This document shows positions 53,726-61,250 of a stretch of DNA of 64,000 bases, one piece after another. The first letter of the stretch is position 1, and every line of letters begins with the position of its first letter. The position numbers and the translations under genes are program-made. The DNA is taken from NCBI RefSeq assembly GCF_003385455.1, contig NZ_QNUF01000001.1, positions 186,001 to 250,000 of the forward strand. The letters are read 5' to 3'. The DNA is from Chryseobacterium rhizosphaerae. Its GTDB lineage: Bacteria; Bacteroidota; Bacteroidia; Flavobacteriales; Weeksellaceae. The notes beneath the pieces were generated by a model, which was not told where the DNA came from, made no database searches, and saw only the letters and a list, made by a program, of their open reading frames with translations.

Positions 53726-53869
53726 TTTTAAAATGAATGAATTTGTTTTTGGTTTCCCCAATACAAATTATATCCTGAAGATAGCCTTAAAAAAGTGGAA
53801 TGAACTGATAATCTGAACTTCTATATATCAATTAATTTCTGAAAACTTTTTAAAAATAGGCAATATCCG

Positions 53870-53899
53870 TTTGTAGTTTCAAAAATATTTTATACTTTT
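53870..53899 (+). promoter_or_regulatory. Promoter of rplK operon
   Basis: TTTG at 53870-53873, an 18-base spacer and TACTTTTG at 53892-53899. Confidence 0.75.
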
Positions 53900-53909
53900 G
53901 CAATCCGAA

Positions 53910-53945
53910 AAGTAGGTTTATTGTTATGTGAGTGCATAACCTACT
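53910..53945 (+). promoter_or_regulatory. Hairpin at the 5' end of the rplK leader
   Basis: AGTAG at 53910 and CTACT at 53941-53945 pair, with an inner GTTATG/CATAAC helix closing a TGAGTG loop and a 7-base asymmetric bulge on the 5' side. It begins just after the predicted transcription start. L1 proteins regulate L11-L1 operons by binding a leader hairpin with a bulge, so this is a candidate L1 operator. Confidence 0.5.
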
Positions 53946-53997
53946 GAATAATAAATGCTTCCAAACTCATTAATTATTCAAACTAAAAAAAATTAAA

Positions 53998-54441
53998 ATG
54001 GCTAAGAAAGTCTTTAAAATGGTAAAGCTTCAGGTGAAAGGTGGCGCAGCTAACCCTTCTCCACCAGTAGGTCCAGCATTGGGTTCTGCAGGTGTGAACA
54101 TCATGGAGTTTTGTAAGCAATTTAACGGAAGAACCCAAGACAAGCCAGGGCAAGTTTTACCTGTAGTAATTACAGTATACGAAGACAAATCTTTTGAATT
54201 CGTAATTAAAACTCCACCTGCAGCGATCCAGTTAATGGATGCAGCTAAGATCAAAGGAGGTTCCGGTGAACCAAACAGAAACAAAGTAGGTTCTGTATCT
54301 TGGGATCAGGTAAAGAAAATCGCTGAAGATAAAATGGCAGATCTTAACTGCTTTACAATGGACTCTGCACTTTCTATGGTAGCTGGTACTGCTAGATCTA
54401 TGGGATTAAAAGTAACAGGAACTAAACCAGCTAACGCTTAA
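53998..54441 (+). CDS. rplK: 50S ribosomal protein L11
   Basis: L11 is part of the GTPase-associated centre of the large subunit. The 147-residue protein starts [16 protein letters not shown] and has the family motifs [20 protein letters not shown] and [16 protein letters not shown]. Length is normal. It opens the rplK-rplA-rplJ-rplL operon. Confidence 0.97.
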   Translation: MAKKVFKMVKLQVKGGAANPSPPVGPALGSAGVNIMEFCKQFNGRTQDKPGQVLPVVITVYEDKSFEFVIKTPPAAIQLMDAAKIKGGSGEPNRNKVGSVSWDQVKKIAEDKMADLNCFTMDSALSMVAGTARSMGLKVTGTKPANA

Positions 54442-54452
54442 AACTTATTGAA

Positions 54453-55145
54453 ATGGCAAAATTAACAAAAAAGCAAAAAGAGGCTTTAAGCAAAGTAGAG
54501 AAAGGTAGAATCTATAACCTTGAAGAAGGTTCGGCTCTTGTAAAGGAAGTAAACACTACAAAGTTTGATGCTTCTGTAGATATCGCTGTAAGATTGGGTG
54601 TAGATCCAAGAAAAGCAAACCAAATGGTAAGAGGTGTAGTATCTCTTCCTCACGGAACTGGTAAAGATGTTAAAGTATTAGCTCTTGTAACACCAGATAA
54701 AGAAGCTGAAGCTAAAGAAGCTGGAGCTGATTATGTAGGTCTTGACGAATATTTACAAAAAATAAAAGATGGTTGGACTGATGTTGACGTTATCGTTACT
54801 ATGCCAGCTGTTATGGGTAAATTAGGTCCATTAGGTAGAGTATTAGGTCCAAGAGGTTTGATGCCTAACCCTAAATCAGGAACTGTAACTATGGAAATTG
54901 GTAAAGCAGTAACTGAAGTGAAAGCTGGTAAAATTGATTTCAAAGTAGATAAGTATGGTATTATCCATGCTGGTATTGGTAAAGTATCTTTTGATGCTGC
55001 TAAGATCAAAGAAAATGCTCAGGAACTAATCCAAACATTAGTTAAAATGAAGCCTACGGCTGCTAAAGGAACTTATGTGAAAAGCATCTACTTGTCTTCT
55101 ACAATGAGCCCAGGTATTGCAATTGATACAAAATCTGTTAACTAA
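54453..55145 (+). CDS. rplA: 50S ribosomal protein L1
   Basis: L1 forms the mobile stalk at the E site and is a translational repressor of its own operon in many bacteria. The 230-residue protein has [16 protein letters not shown] and the signature [19 protein letters not shown]. It starts 11 bases after rplK. Confidence 0.97.
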   Translation: MAKLTKKQKEALSKVEKGRIYNLEEGSALVKEVNTTKFDASVDIAVRLGVDPRKANQMVRGVVSLPHGTGKDVKVLALVTPDKEAEAKEAGADYVGLDEYLQKIKDGWTDVDVIVTMPAVMGKLGPLGRVLGPRGLMPNPKSGTVTMEIGKAVTEVKAGKIDFKVDKYGIIHAGIGKVSFDAAKIKENAQELIQTLVKMKPTAAKGTYVKSIYLSSTMSPGIAIDTKSVN

Positions 55146-55163
55146 TATTAAATCCTTAAGACG

Positions 55164-55748
55164 ATGACAAAAGACCAAAAAGTTGTAGCAATACAAGAGA
55201 TCAAAGACTTGCTTCAGGATGCAAAAGTAGTATACGTAGCAGATCTAGAAGGATTGAACGCTGCTAAGTCTTCAGACTTCAGAAGACAGGCTTTCAAACA
55301 AAATATCAAAGTAAAAGTAGTAAAAAATACACTTTTACAAAAAGCAATGGAGCAAATTGACGGGGTAGATTTCTCTGAAATGTTCCCAACATTCAAAGGT
55401 AACTCTGCAATCATGATTGCTGATACTGCGAATGCTCCTGCAAAATTAATCCAAGGGTTCAGAAAAAAAGAAGATAAGCCTGCTTTAAAGTCTGCTTACC
55501 TTCAGGAAACTTTCTATGTTGGAGACGAAAACTTAACTTCACTTGCTAACATCAAGTCTAGAGAAGAAATGATCGGAGAAATCATCGGATTACTTCAATC
55601 TCCAATTCAAAGAGTTGTTTCTGCTCTTCAAAACAAATCTGAAACAGTAGAAGCTAAAGCTGAAGAAGCTGCTCCGGCTGTAGAAGAAACTCCTGCTGAA
55701 GCTCCAGATGCTGCTGCAGAAAGCACTGAAGAAACAAGTGCTGAATAA
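55164..55748 (+). CDS. rplJ: 50S ribosomal protein L10 with acidic Ala/Glu-rich tail
   Basis: L10 anchors the L7/L12 stalk. The 194-residue protein has the normal N-terminal rRNA-binding domain (KVVYVADLEGLNAAKSSDFR) and the helix that binds L12 dimers. It then carries an extra ~35-residue tail of Ala, Glu, Pro and Thr (AEEAAPAVEETPAEAPDAAA). Typical L10 is about 165 residues. It starts 18 bases after rplA, which leaves no room for the usual L10 leader. Confidence 0.95.
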   Translation: MTKDQKVVAIQEIKDLLQDAKVVYVADLEGLNAAKSSDFRRQAFKQNIKVKVVKNTLLQKAMEQIDGVDFSEMFPTFKGNSAIMIADTANAPAKLIQGFRKKEDKPALKSAYLQETFYVGDENLTSLANIKSREEMIGEIIGLLQSPIQRVVSALQNKSETVEAKAEEAAPAVEETPAEAPDAAAESTEETSAE

Positions 55749-55794
55749 TTATACTCAAAAAATTAAATAAATAATCAACAAAAACATTACAACA

Positions 55795-56160
55795 ATGTCA
55801 GATTTAAAAAATTTAGCTGAAACGCTAGTAAACTTAACAGTAAAAGACGTAAATGAATTAGCTACTATCCTTAAGGATGAGTACGGAATTGAGCCAGCTG
55901 CTGCTGCTGTAGTAGTTGCTGCAGGTGGTGGAGAAGCTGCTGAAGAAAAAACTGAATTCGACGTAATTCTTAAGTCTGCAGGTGCTTCTAAATTAGCTAT
56001 CGTTAAATTGGTAAAAGATTTAACTGGTGCTGGTCTTAAAGAAGCTAAAGATATCGTAGACGGTGCTCCAGCTGCAATTAAGCAAGGAGTTTCTAAAGAC
56101 GAAGCTGAAGCTCTTAAGAAGCAATTAGAAGAAGCTGGTGCTGAAGTAGAATTGAAATAA
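55795..56160 (+). CDS. rplL: 50S ribosomal protein L7/L12
   Basis: L7/L12 forms the flexible stalk that recruits translation factors. The 121-residue acidic protein has an N-terminal dimerisation domain, an Ala-rich hinge ([17 protein letters not shown]) and the C-terminal domain with [20 protein letters not shown]. It is followed by a strong terminator. Confidence 0.97.
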   Translation: MSDLKNLAETLVNLTVKDVNELATILKDEYGIEPAAAAVVVAAGGGEAAEEKTEFDVILKSAGASKLAIVKLVKDLTGAGLKEAKDIVDGAPAAIKQGVSKDEAEALKKQLEEAGAEVELK

Positions 56161-56183
56161 TTTCAATTATATTCTAAATATAG

Positions 56184-56214
56184 AAGCCCGGGCATTTGCC
56201 CGGGCTTTTTTTGT
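56184..56214 (+). terminator. Strong terminator after rplL
   Basis: AAGCCCGGGC (56184-56193) pairs perfectly with GCCCGGGCTT (56198-56207) around ATTT, followed by T residues. It means rpoB is not simply read through from rplJL. Confidence 0.9.
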
Positions 56215-56382
56215 TATCTGATAATCATCAGTTTGTCACTTTGTTTACAAGCGTATGGAGGTTTTGTTGACTTAAATTTCATAATATTAATTTATTATTA
56301 TTAATTTCACATTAATTAACATAATGTATTAATATTATTCTTTAATTATTGTTATTTTTTGTATAATTTTATCATTAAAACA

Positions 56383-56411
56383 TTGTTTTTATTGAAAAAA
56401 TACTATATTTG
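56383..56411 (+). promoter_or_regulatory. Promoter before the rplL-rpoB insert
   Basis: TTG at 56383-56385, an 18-base spacer and TATATTTG at 56404-56411, preceded by ~130 bases of extreme AT content. It is expected to drive the ORF at 56409 and/or the two secreted-protein genes downstream. Confidence 0.7.
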
Positions 56412-56909
56412 CATCAGAAAAAAAACACAACACTATTGGATCGAAATTATTTTCTTTCGTATAGTCATATAGCATTTCTTTTGTTATTATCGACTATCGG
56501 AAAACTGAACGCAGGGTTTATTATATCTACCGCGGTAGACAAATCTGAATTGCTGCATTGTACAGGTGTAAATAATACGGATTTACACTCGCATATAATC
56601 AATAAAATTTCACAGGAACCGATAAGGGTTACTAATATCCTGCAAGCTGAGAATTGTAAGGGCAATCATCATACTTTACGACATTATCTTCGCCTTCCTA
56701 AGGATAACGATTTTATATCTTGTGCCATAAAAGGGTTTGAGATTGTTTCCGTCTGGAAGACAAGGATACAAGAGGTAGAATATTATGGAAGTACGGTGAC
56801 TGTATTTGAAAAGATTAAAAGGTTTTACATCAACTCTTTTAAGCTGGTCGACGGTTTTAAGTTTATTATTAAGATCCCCGATAAACTGATCCTTCCTTCT
56901 CTACGATAA
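56409..56909 (+). CDS. Doubtful ORF without any ATG codon
   Basis: This is a 166-codon open frame whose first TTG lies inside the -7 element, so it cannot be the start. The next possible start is TTG at 56436. The whole frame contains no internal methionine codon. The N terminus looks like a signal segment (HIAFLLLLSTIGKLNAGF). The rest has a normal residue mix, with scattered His and Cys but no known motif. It may be a real gene with a rare start, a decayed gene, or a long untranslated leader for the next gene. Confidence 0.35.
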   Translation: MHQKKNTTLLDRNYFLSYSHIAFLLLLSTIGKLNAGFIISTAVDKSELLHCTGVNNTDLHSHIINKISQEPIRVTNILQAENCKGNHHTLRHYLRLPKDNDFISCAIKGFEIVSVWKTRIQEVEYYGSTVTVFEKIKRFYINSFKLVDGFKFIIKIPDKLILPSLR

Positions 56910-57039
56910 TATTTCATAACAATTTTTACGATCCCCATGGGAATTATAAAGCTGTTTCATTTACAATTTTAAATGAGAGAGCTGAAGAAATGCCTTTATA
57001 TAAAAACGAACACAAAAAAACAACAAAGATCAACAAAGA

Positions 57040-58170
57040 ATGAAAAGCAAATTATTAACACTAGCACTCTTATCGGCAGGATTTTATTTATCTGCCCAAG
57101 TAGGGATTAATACAGGTGGGCCTCAAGCTACACTTGATGTGGTGGGTTTTCCATCCAATACCAATAAACTAGATGGTGTCATTGCTCCAAGGCTTACAGG
57201 AGCGCAGCTAAGTGCCAAAAATTATACGGCAGCCCAAACCGGGGCTATTGTATATGTCACAGTTGTTGAAGCTGTACCTGCCGGACAGACCGCGGCCGTT
57301 GTATCACCTGGTTATTATTATTTCGATGGGACAAAATGGGGGAACTTAGGTGCAGATTGGCGTACCGTTGGAAATGCAGGAACGACGCCTACTACGGCTG
57401 GTTTGGGAACAGATATTTCTACAGGAAACTATTTAGGGACAAGTGATGGACAGAATTTGGTATTGGCAACTCAAAAAAATGTCAAAGGAATTCTGGACTT
57501 GAATGGAACATTACGTGGTGGAAACTCCAATACTACCACAGGGCCATTTGCCTCTTTTACATGGGGATCCAATAATACGCTGACAAACAGTACTTCGTCC
57601 AATATCGCTTTAGGTAAAGATAATACCGTTTCTGCACAAGGGAATTTTCCTGCGGTAGCTATCGGATTAGCGAACACTGCTAATAATGGTGCCAAAATAA
57701 TAGGGAATACCAATAATGCATCCGGAGCCAATAATTTAGTCTTTGGAAACGGAAATACAGTAACAGGAATTACAGGATTAACACTTGGAAATAATAACAC
57801 CAATGATGGAGGGATTATTATAGGAGGCGGAAATACAGCAGCAACCAACACTGTTACCATAGGATCAGCAAATAATGCTTCAGGAGGCCAATCGATGGCT
57901 ATAGGATTTACAGGAAAGGCATTGGCAGGACAATCTGTATATGCTAATAAAGCGCATGCCTTTTTTAATATCGGAAATGCCACCAATGCTATCGTTGGGA
58001 TTAACATGATTCCTACTGCTGATACAGCTTCCGGTGCGGCTATCCAGTTAAAAGGAATTACCGGTGCTGCTTCATCCTGTACCGCGGCTGAAGAAGGAGC
58101 CATCCGCTATAATTCCACAGCAAAAGTACACGAAGGCTGCAATGGAACTGCATGGAAAGCTTTCTATTAA
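57040..58170 (+). CDS. Secreted protein with 'QVGINT' start and YadA-head-like repeats
   Basis: This 376-residue protein has a signal peptide (LLSAGFYLSAQ) and then VGINTGGPQATLDVVG and a DGVIAPRLTG segment. From ~165 to ~300 it has repeats of N-N, G-N-x-N and (A/I)IG spaced ~14-16 residues, as in left-handed beta-roll heads of trimeric YadA-like adhesins (for example GNNNTNDGGIIIGGGN). The C terminus (GAIRYNSTAKVHEGCNGT and WKAFY) is shared by many Bacteroidota tail-fibre-like surface proteins. It lies 37 bases before a T9SS-sorted gene, but has no sorting domain itself. Adhesin or appendage part is the best guess. Confidence 0.75.
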   Translation: MKSKLLTLALLSAGFYLSAQVGINTGGPQATLDVVGFPSNTNKLDGVIAPRLTGAQLSAKNYTAAQTGAIVYVTVVEAVPAGQTAAVVSPGYYYFDGTKWGNLGADWRTVGNAGTTPTTAGLGTDISTGNYLGTSDGQNLVLATQKNVKGILDLNGTLRGGNSNTTTGPFASFTWGSNNTLTNSTSSNIALGKDNTVSAQGNFPAVAIGLANTANNGAKIIGNTNNASGANNLVFGNGNTVTGITGLTLGNNNTNDGGIIIGGGNTAATNTVTIGSANNASGGQSMAIGFTGKALAGQSVYANKAHAFFNIGNATNAIVGINMIPTADTASGAAIQLKGITGAASSCTAAEEGAIRYNSTAKVHEGCNGTAWKAFY

Positions 58171-58207
58171 TTGAAAAATAAACACAAAATCTTTAAAAAA
58201 TTAAAAA

Positions 58208-60808
58208 ATGACCAAAAAATTATTAGAGAAATTAGCTGTAATGCTTATGACGCTGGTGCTGTCTGTAGCAGCATTGGCACAGCAAGGCTATGAACCTATC
58301 CGAGGGATGGGAGTTGAAGCAAAACCTGTAAACAACTCAGGGATTTGCTTGGCATGTTATAATGGAAGCATGAATCCAGTGGTGGATGCCAGTTTGGATA
58401 ACAGTGTAAGTATGGGAAATTTCGCTTCTTTACTGAGTGGAAACGGTATATCTGTTAAAAACAAGAATACATCATATCCGGCAGGATATATTACTGGTTT
58501 TAATGTAGACCTTGGAACAAGCTTTATTACGATTGATCTTTTAAGCTCGTTAAGAATCAGTACCTATAAAAATGGTGTTGTTCAGGAAACTACTACAAAC
58601 AGTACACTTTTATCAGTACCTGCATTTGGGGGTAGCAAGAACAGAATATTCTTACACTTTAAAACTTCAAAAGAATTTGATGAAGTAAGATTGTATCAGA
58701 CAAATGTTCTTTCCGTATTCAGTGCAATGAATGTGTATTATGCATTTGCATTTGATCCGGCTAAGGTACCGACAGATAACAATGGTATTTGTGATGATAT
58801 TATTGCGGGAAGTGGTGTTGACGGAAATATATCCGGAAGCAGCAGTTTCCTTGCTCCACTTTCTTACGTTCAGAATAAAGAAAATATTGGGGACGGAAAT
58901 AAAAACTCTTTCGGGAAAATAGTCCTTCCAATAGGATTGTTAGGGTCTTATTCAGTAGGGGTTTTGGATAAAAACCAGGTATACCCTGCGGGAAACAGAA
59001 CCGGATTTGTAATAGAGCCTGATGATCAGGGTAAGCTGCTGAGTGCTGAGTTTTTGAAAAATATTACTGTAGAAACCTATTTATTTGGCCAGCTTCAGGA
59101 TTCAAGACAATTATCCGATGGAGGAGGATTGATCAATATCAAAGTATTGGGGTATGGTTCCGGGAAGCAAAAAGTAACACTTACGACCACCAAACCTTTC
59201 AATGAGGTTCGACTGAAAATTACTCAGACTGTCGGGTTTAACCTGGGAGCTCTTAAGGTATATTATGCATTCGAAGAACCAATTTCTTGTGAATGTGATG
59301 ATAAAATTCAAACTAGTGGCTCCGCAATACCTGGAAATCTGGTAACAGGAGGAAGCTGGACATCCGGACCTGGGTTTTTAGGTCTTATTCTGGCTAAAAT
59401 GACAAGCCCGGAAGCAATTGTAGATACCAATCCTAATAATTATGCAACAGCAACAGTGCCTGCAGCATCTATTTTAAGTATTTTCTCAGCATTTGCAACG
59501 GTAAGCAGTAATGCAATGCTTCCTGCTAATACAATGGCCGGATTTACGGTAGAAAAAGCAGGAAATCTTTTGGGGGTAAGTGTACTTGAAAATATTACAG
59601 TAACCCTATATAACGGAAATACAGTAACCAATACTTTTACAAGTTCAGGAAGTCTTATCAGTGGAAACTTCTTCACGACAAACTCCAATAAGTTCTATGT
59701 AGGAGGTAAGGCTACAAAACCTTTCAACCGTATGAAGATTACCTTTAATAGCGGAACGGCTGTCCGTATTCCTCAGAGCTATTATATCTATAATGCTTTT
59801 GCGAGTAAAGATGATGATAATGACGGAGTTCCAAACTGCTTTGATAGATGTCCGGGAGGAGATGACAGTATAGATAATAACGGTAATGGTATTCCTGATT
59901 GTGCAGAAGGATGTACAGTGGTTAATGATAAGTCTCCAACATTGGATACGGATGGTGACGGTATTGTTGATGCATGTGATTTTGATTCTGACAATGATGG
60001 TATTCCTGACTCAATGGAAGATTTTGATGCTAACGGTAAGTTTGAAGACGATGATATGGAAGGTGATATTTTAATTACTTCTATATTGGGAGACAGTGTT
60101 CCGAATTATCGTGATTTGGATTCTGACAATGACGGCGTGTTGGATTTATTTGAATCAGGTATTCCAACATCAGTAATCAATCAGATTGATGCAGATCATA
60201 ATGGGGTTATTGATAGTGGTGTTGCAGTAGGAAACAATGGTCTGGCAGATGTATTGGAAACGTATCCAGATTCAGGAACTTTAAAATATCCTATTCAGAA
60301 TACGGATGGAGATGGTTTACCTGACTTCCTGGACCTGACTTCCAATGGTTCGGATCTTGACCTGTATAAGATTGGAAAAGGAAATCTTGATACTATGGGT
60401 GGTGGATTCATTTCTACAATTGATGACAAAGACAGAGATGGTATCCAGGCTGTTGTAGATACAGACCTTGTGAAGAGAGGAGCTCCAGATTCTCCACTTT
60501 CGCCATATGCTTCACTGTTGAAAAATGCATCGATGAAGACTGCAAAAATTACCGGGGCTTCAGATGTAACAGAAGTTGCCAATGATGTTAAAATATACCC
60601 TAACCCGGTAAAAGCTGGAGAAAATCTTTCGATCACAACTGCAGAAGACGGCGTTTATACTTTATACTCTGCACAAGGGCAGGTAGTTAAGTCAGATAAA
60701 TTGAATCTTCGTACAGGTATTGATACCTCTTCATTACCTATGGGAATTTATATTATTAAGATAGAAACTAAATCAACGGTAAAATCTTATAAGGTTATTG
60801 TGAAATAA
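58208..60808 (+). CDS. T9SS-sorted surface protein with calcium-binding thrombospondin type 3-like repeats
   Basis: The 866-residue protein has a Sec signal (LVLSVAALAQ) and three related ~150-residue beta domains, each opening near 'NNGICDD', 'GICLACYNG' or 'CECDDKI' with similar strand patterns. At ~540-660 come Asp-rich thrombospondin type 3/OmpA-like calcium loops (DDDNDGVPNCFDRCPG, DTDGDGIVDACDFDSDNDG). A type A sorting domain ends the protein (KIYPNPVKAGENLSI, then GIYIIKIETKS). Likely a surface-anchored, calcium-stabilised protein co-expressed with the preceding adhesin-like gene. Confidence 0.86.
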   Translation: MTKKLLEKLAVMLMTLVLSVAALAQQGYEPIRGMGVEAKPVNNSGICLACYNGSMNPVVDASLDNSVSMGNFASLLSGNGISVKNKNTSYPAGYITGFNVDLGTSFITIDLLSSLRISTYKNGVVQETTTNSTLLSVPAFGGSKNRIFLHFKTSKEFDEVRLYQTNVLSVFSAMNVYYAFAFDPAKVPTDNNGICDDIIAGSGVDGNISGSSSFLAPLSYVQNKENIGDGNKNSFGKIVLPIGLLGSYSVGVLDKNQVYPAGNRTGFVIEPDDQGKLLSAEFLKNITVETYLFGQLQDSRQLSDGGGLINIKVLGYGSGKQKVTLTTTKPFNEVRLKITQTVGFNLGALKVYYAFEEPISCECDDKIQTSGSAIPGNLVTGGSWTSGPGFLGLILAKMTSPEAIVDTNPNNYATATVPAASILSIFSAFATVSSNAMLPANTMAGFTVEKAGNLLGVSVLENITVTLYNGNTVTNTFTSSGSLISGNFFTTNSNKFYVGGKATKPFNRMKITFNSGTAVRIPQSYYIYNAFASKDDDNDGVPNCFDRCPGGDDSIDNNGNGIPDCAEGCTVVNDKSPTLDTDGDGIVDACDFDSDNDGIPDSMEDFDANGKFEDDDMEGDILITSILGDSVPNYRDLDSDNDGVLDLFESGIPTSVINQIDADHNGVIDSGVAVGNNGLADVLETYPDSGTLKYPIQNTDGDGLPDFLDLTSNGSDLDLYKIGKGNLDTMGGGFISTIDDKDRDGIQAVVDTDLVKRGAPDSPLSPYASLLKNASMKTAKITGASDVTEVANDVKIYPNPVKAGENLSITTAEDGVYTLYSAQGQVVKSDKLNLRTGIDTSSLPMGIYIIKIETKSTVKSYKVIVK

Positions 60809-60832
60809 TTATAAGAAATCTTAGTGTTTATG

Positions 60833-60861
60833 GAGGCTGCTCAGAAATGGGCAGCTTTTTT
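60833..60861 (+). terminator. Terminator before rpoB
   Basis: GCTGCTCA and TGGGCAGC pair (one wobble) around GAAA, followed by a T run. Confidence 0.75.
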
Positions 60862-60891
60862 ATTTTAATGTCCTCAAAATGAGGCGTATTA

Positions 60892-60923
60892 TTTGTAATT
60901 GTGGATAACTTTTTGTATCTTTG
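60892..60923 (+). promoter_or_regulatory. Promoter of rpoB
   Basis: TTTG at 60892-60895, a 20-base spacer and TATCTTTG at 60916-60923. The expected transcription start is near 60930. Confidence 0.75.
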
Positions 60924-60930
60924 CCCCTCT

Positions 60931-61250
60931 TTTGGCGCTAAAAATTGTTTGTAAATTTATAAAATACTAAAAATCAACTCTTTCAATGTAAATCATGAAA
61001 GGGATTTCGTATTTGTAGATACTGCGGTAATACTGCCTCAAAAGTAATAAAAATATTTTGCATTACGCTGTGAAAAGATATACCAGCGTTGCAGTTAGGA
61101 ATAAGACTGTAAGAATAAAGAAAAAAGAATAAAGACTATTTCTAATAGCGCCAAACATTTGAAGTCTTTGATCTTTTCTCTGTTTCTCCCTTCTATTCCT
61201 GATATTTTTTAATAAATCAAAATATTTTTTAACCCTTTCTTAAAAGTTTT
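60931..61250 (+). promoter_or_regulatory. Long structured 5' leader of rpoB
   Basis: TTTGGCGCTA at 60931-60940, at the predicted 5' end, is perfectly complementary to TAGCGCCAAA at 61146-61155. Inside lie hairpins CTCTTTCA/TGAAAGGG (60978-60985, 60996-61003) and GCA-ACGCTG/CAGCGT-TGC (61060-61092, two bases bulged). AAAGACT (61131-61137) can pair with AGTCTTT (61163-61169), which competes with or knots the long-range helix. A U/C-rich stretch follows. The layout suggests a regulated leader; the ligand or protein is unknown. Confidence 0.6.

Noticed and set aside
57471..58103. 210-codon minus-strand frame inside the YadA-head-like gene
   Set aside because: It is a shadow of the Asn/Gly-repeat coding sequence (Pro/Val/Ile-rich product), with no promoter; the plus-strand gene has signal peptide and known motifs.
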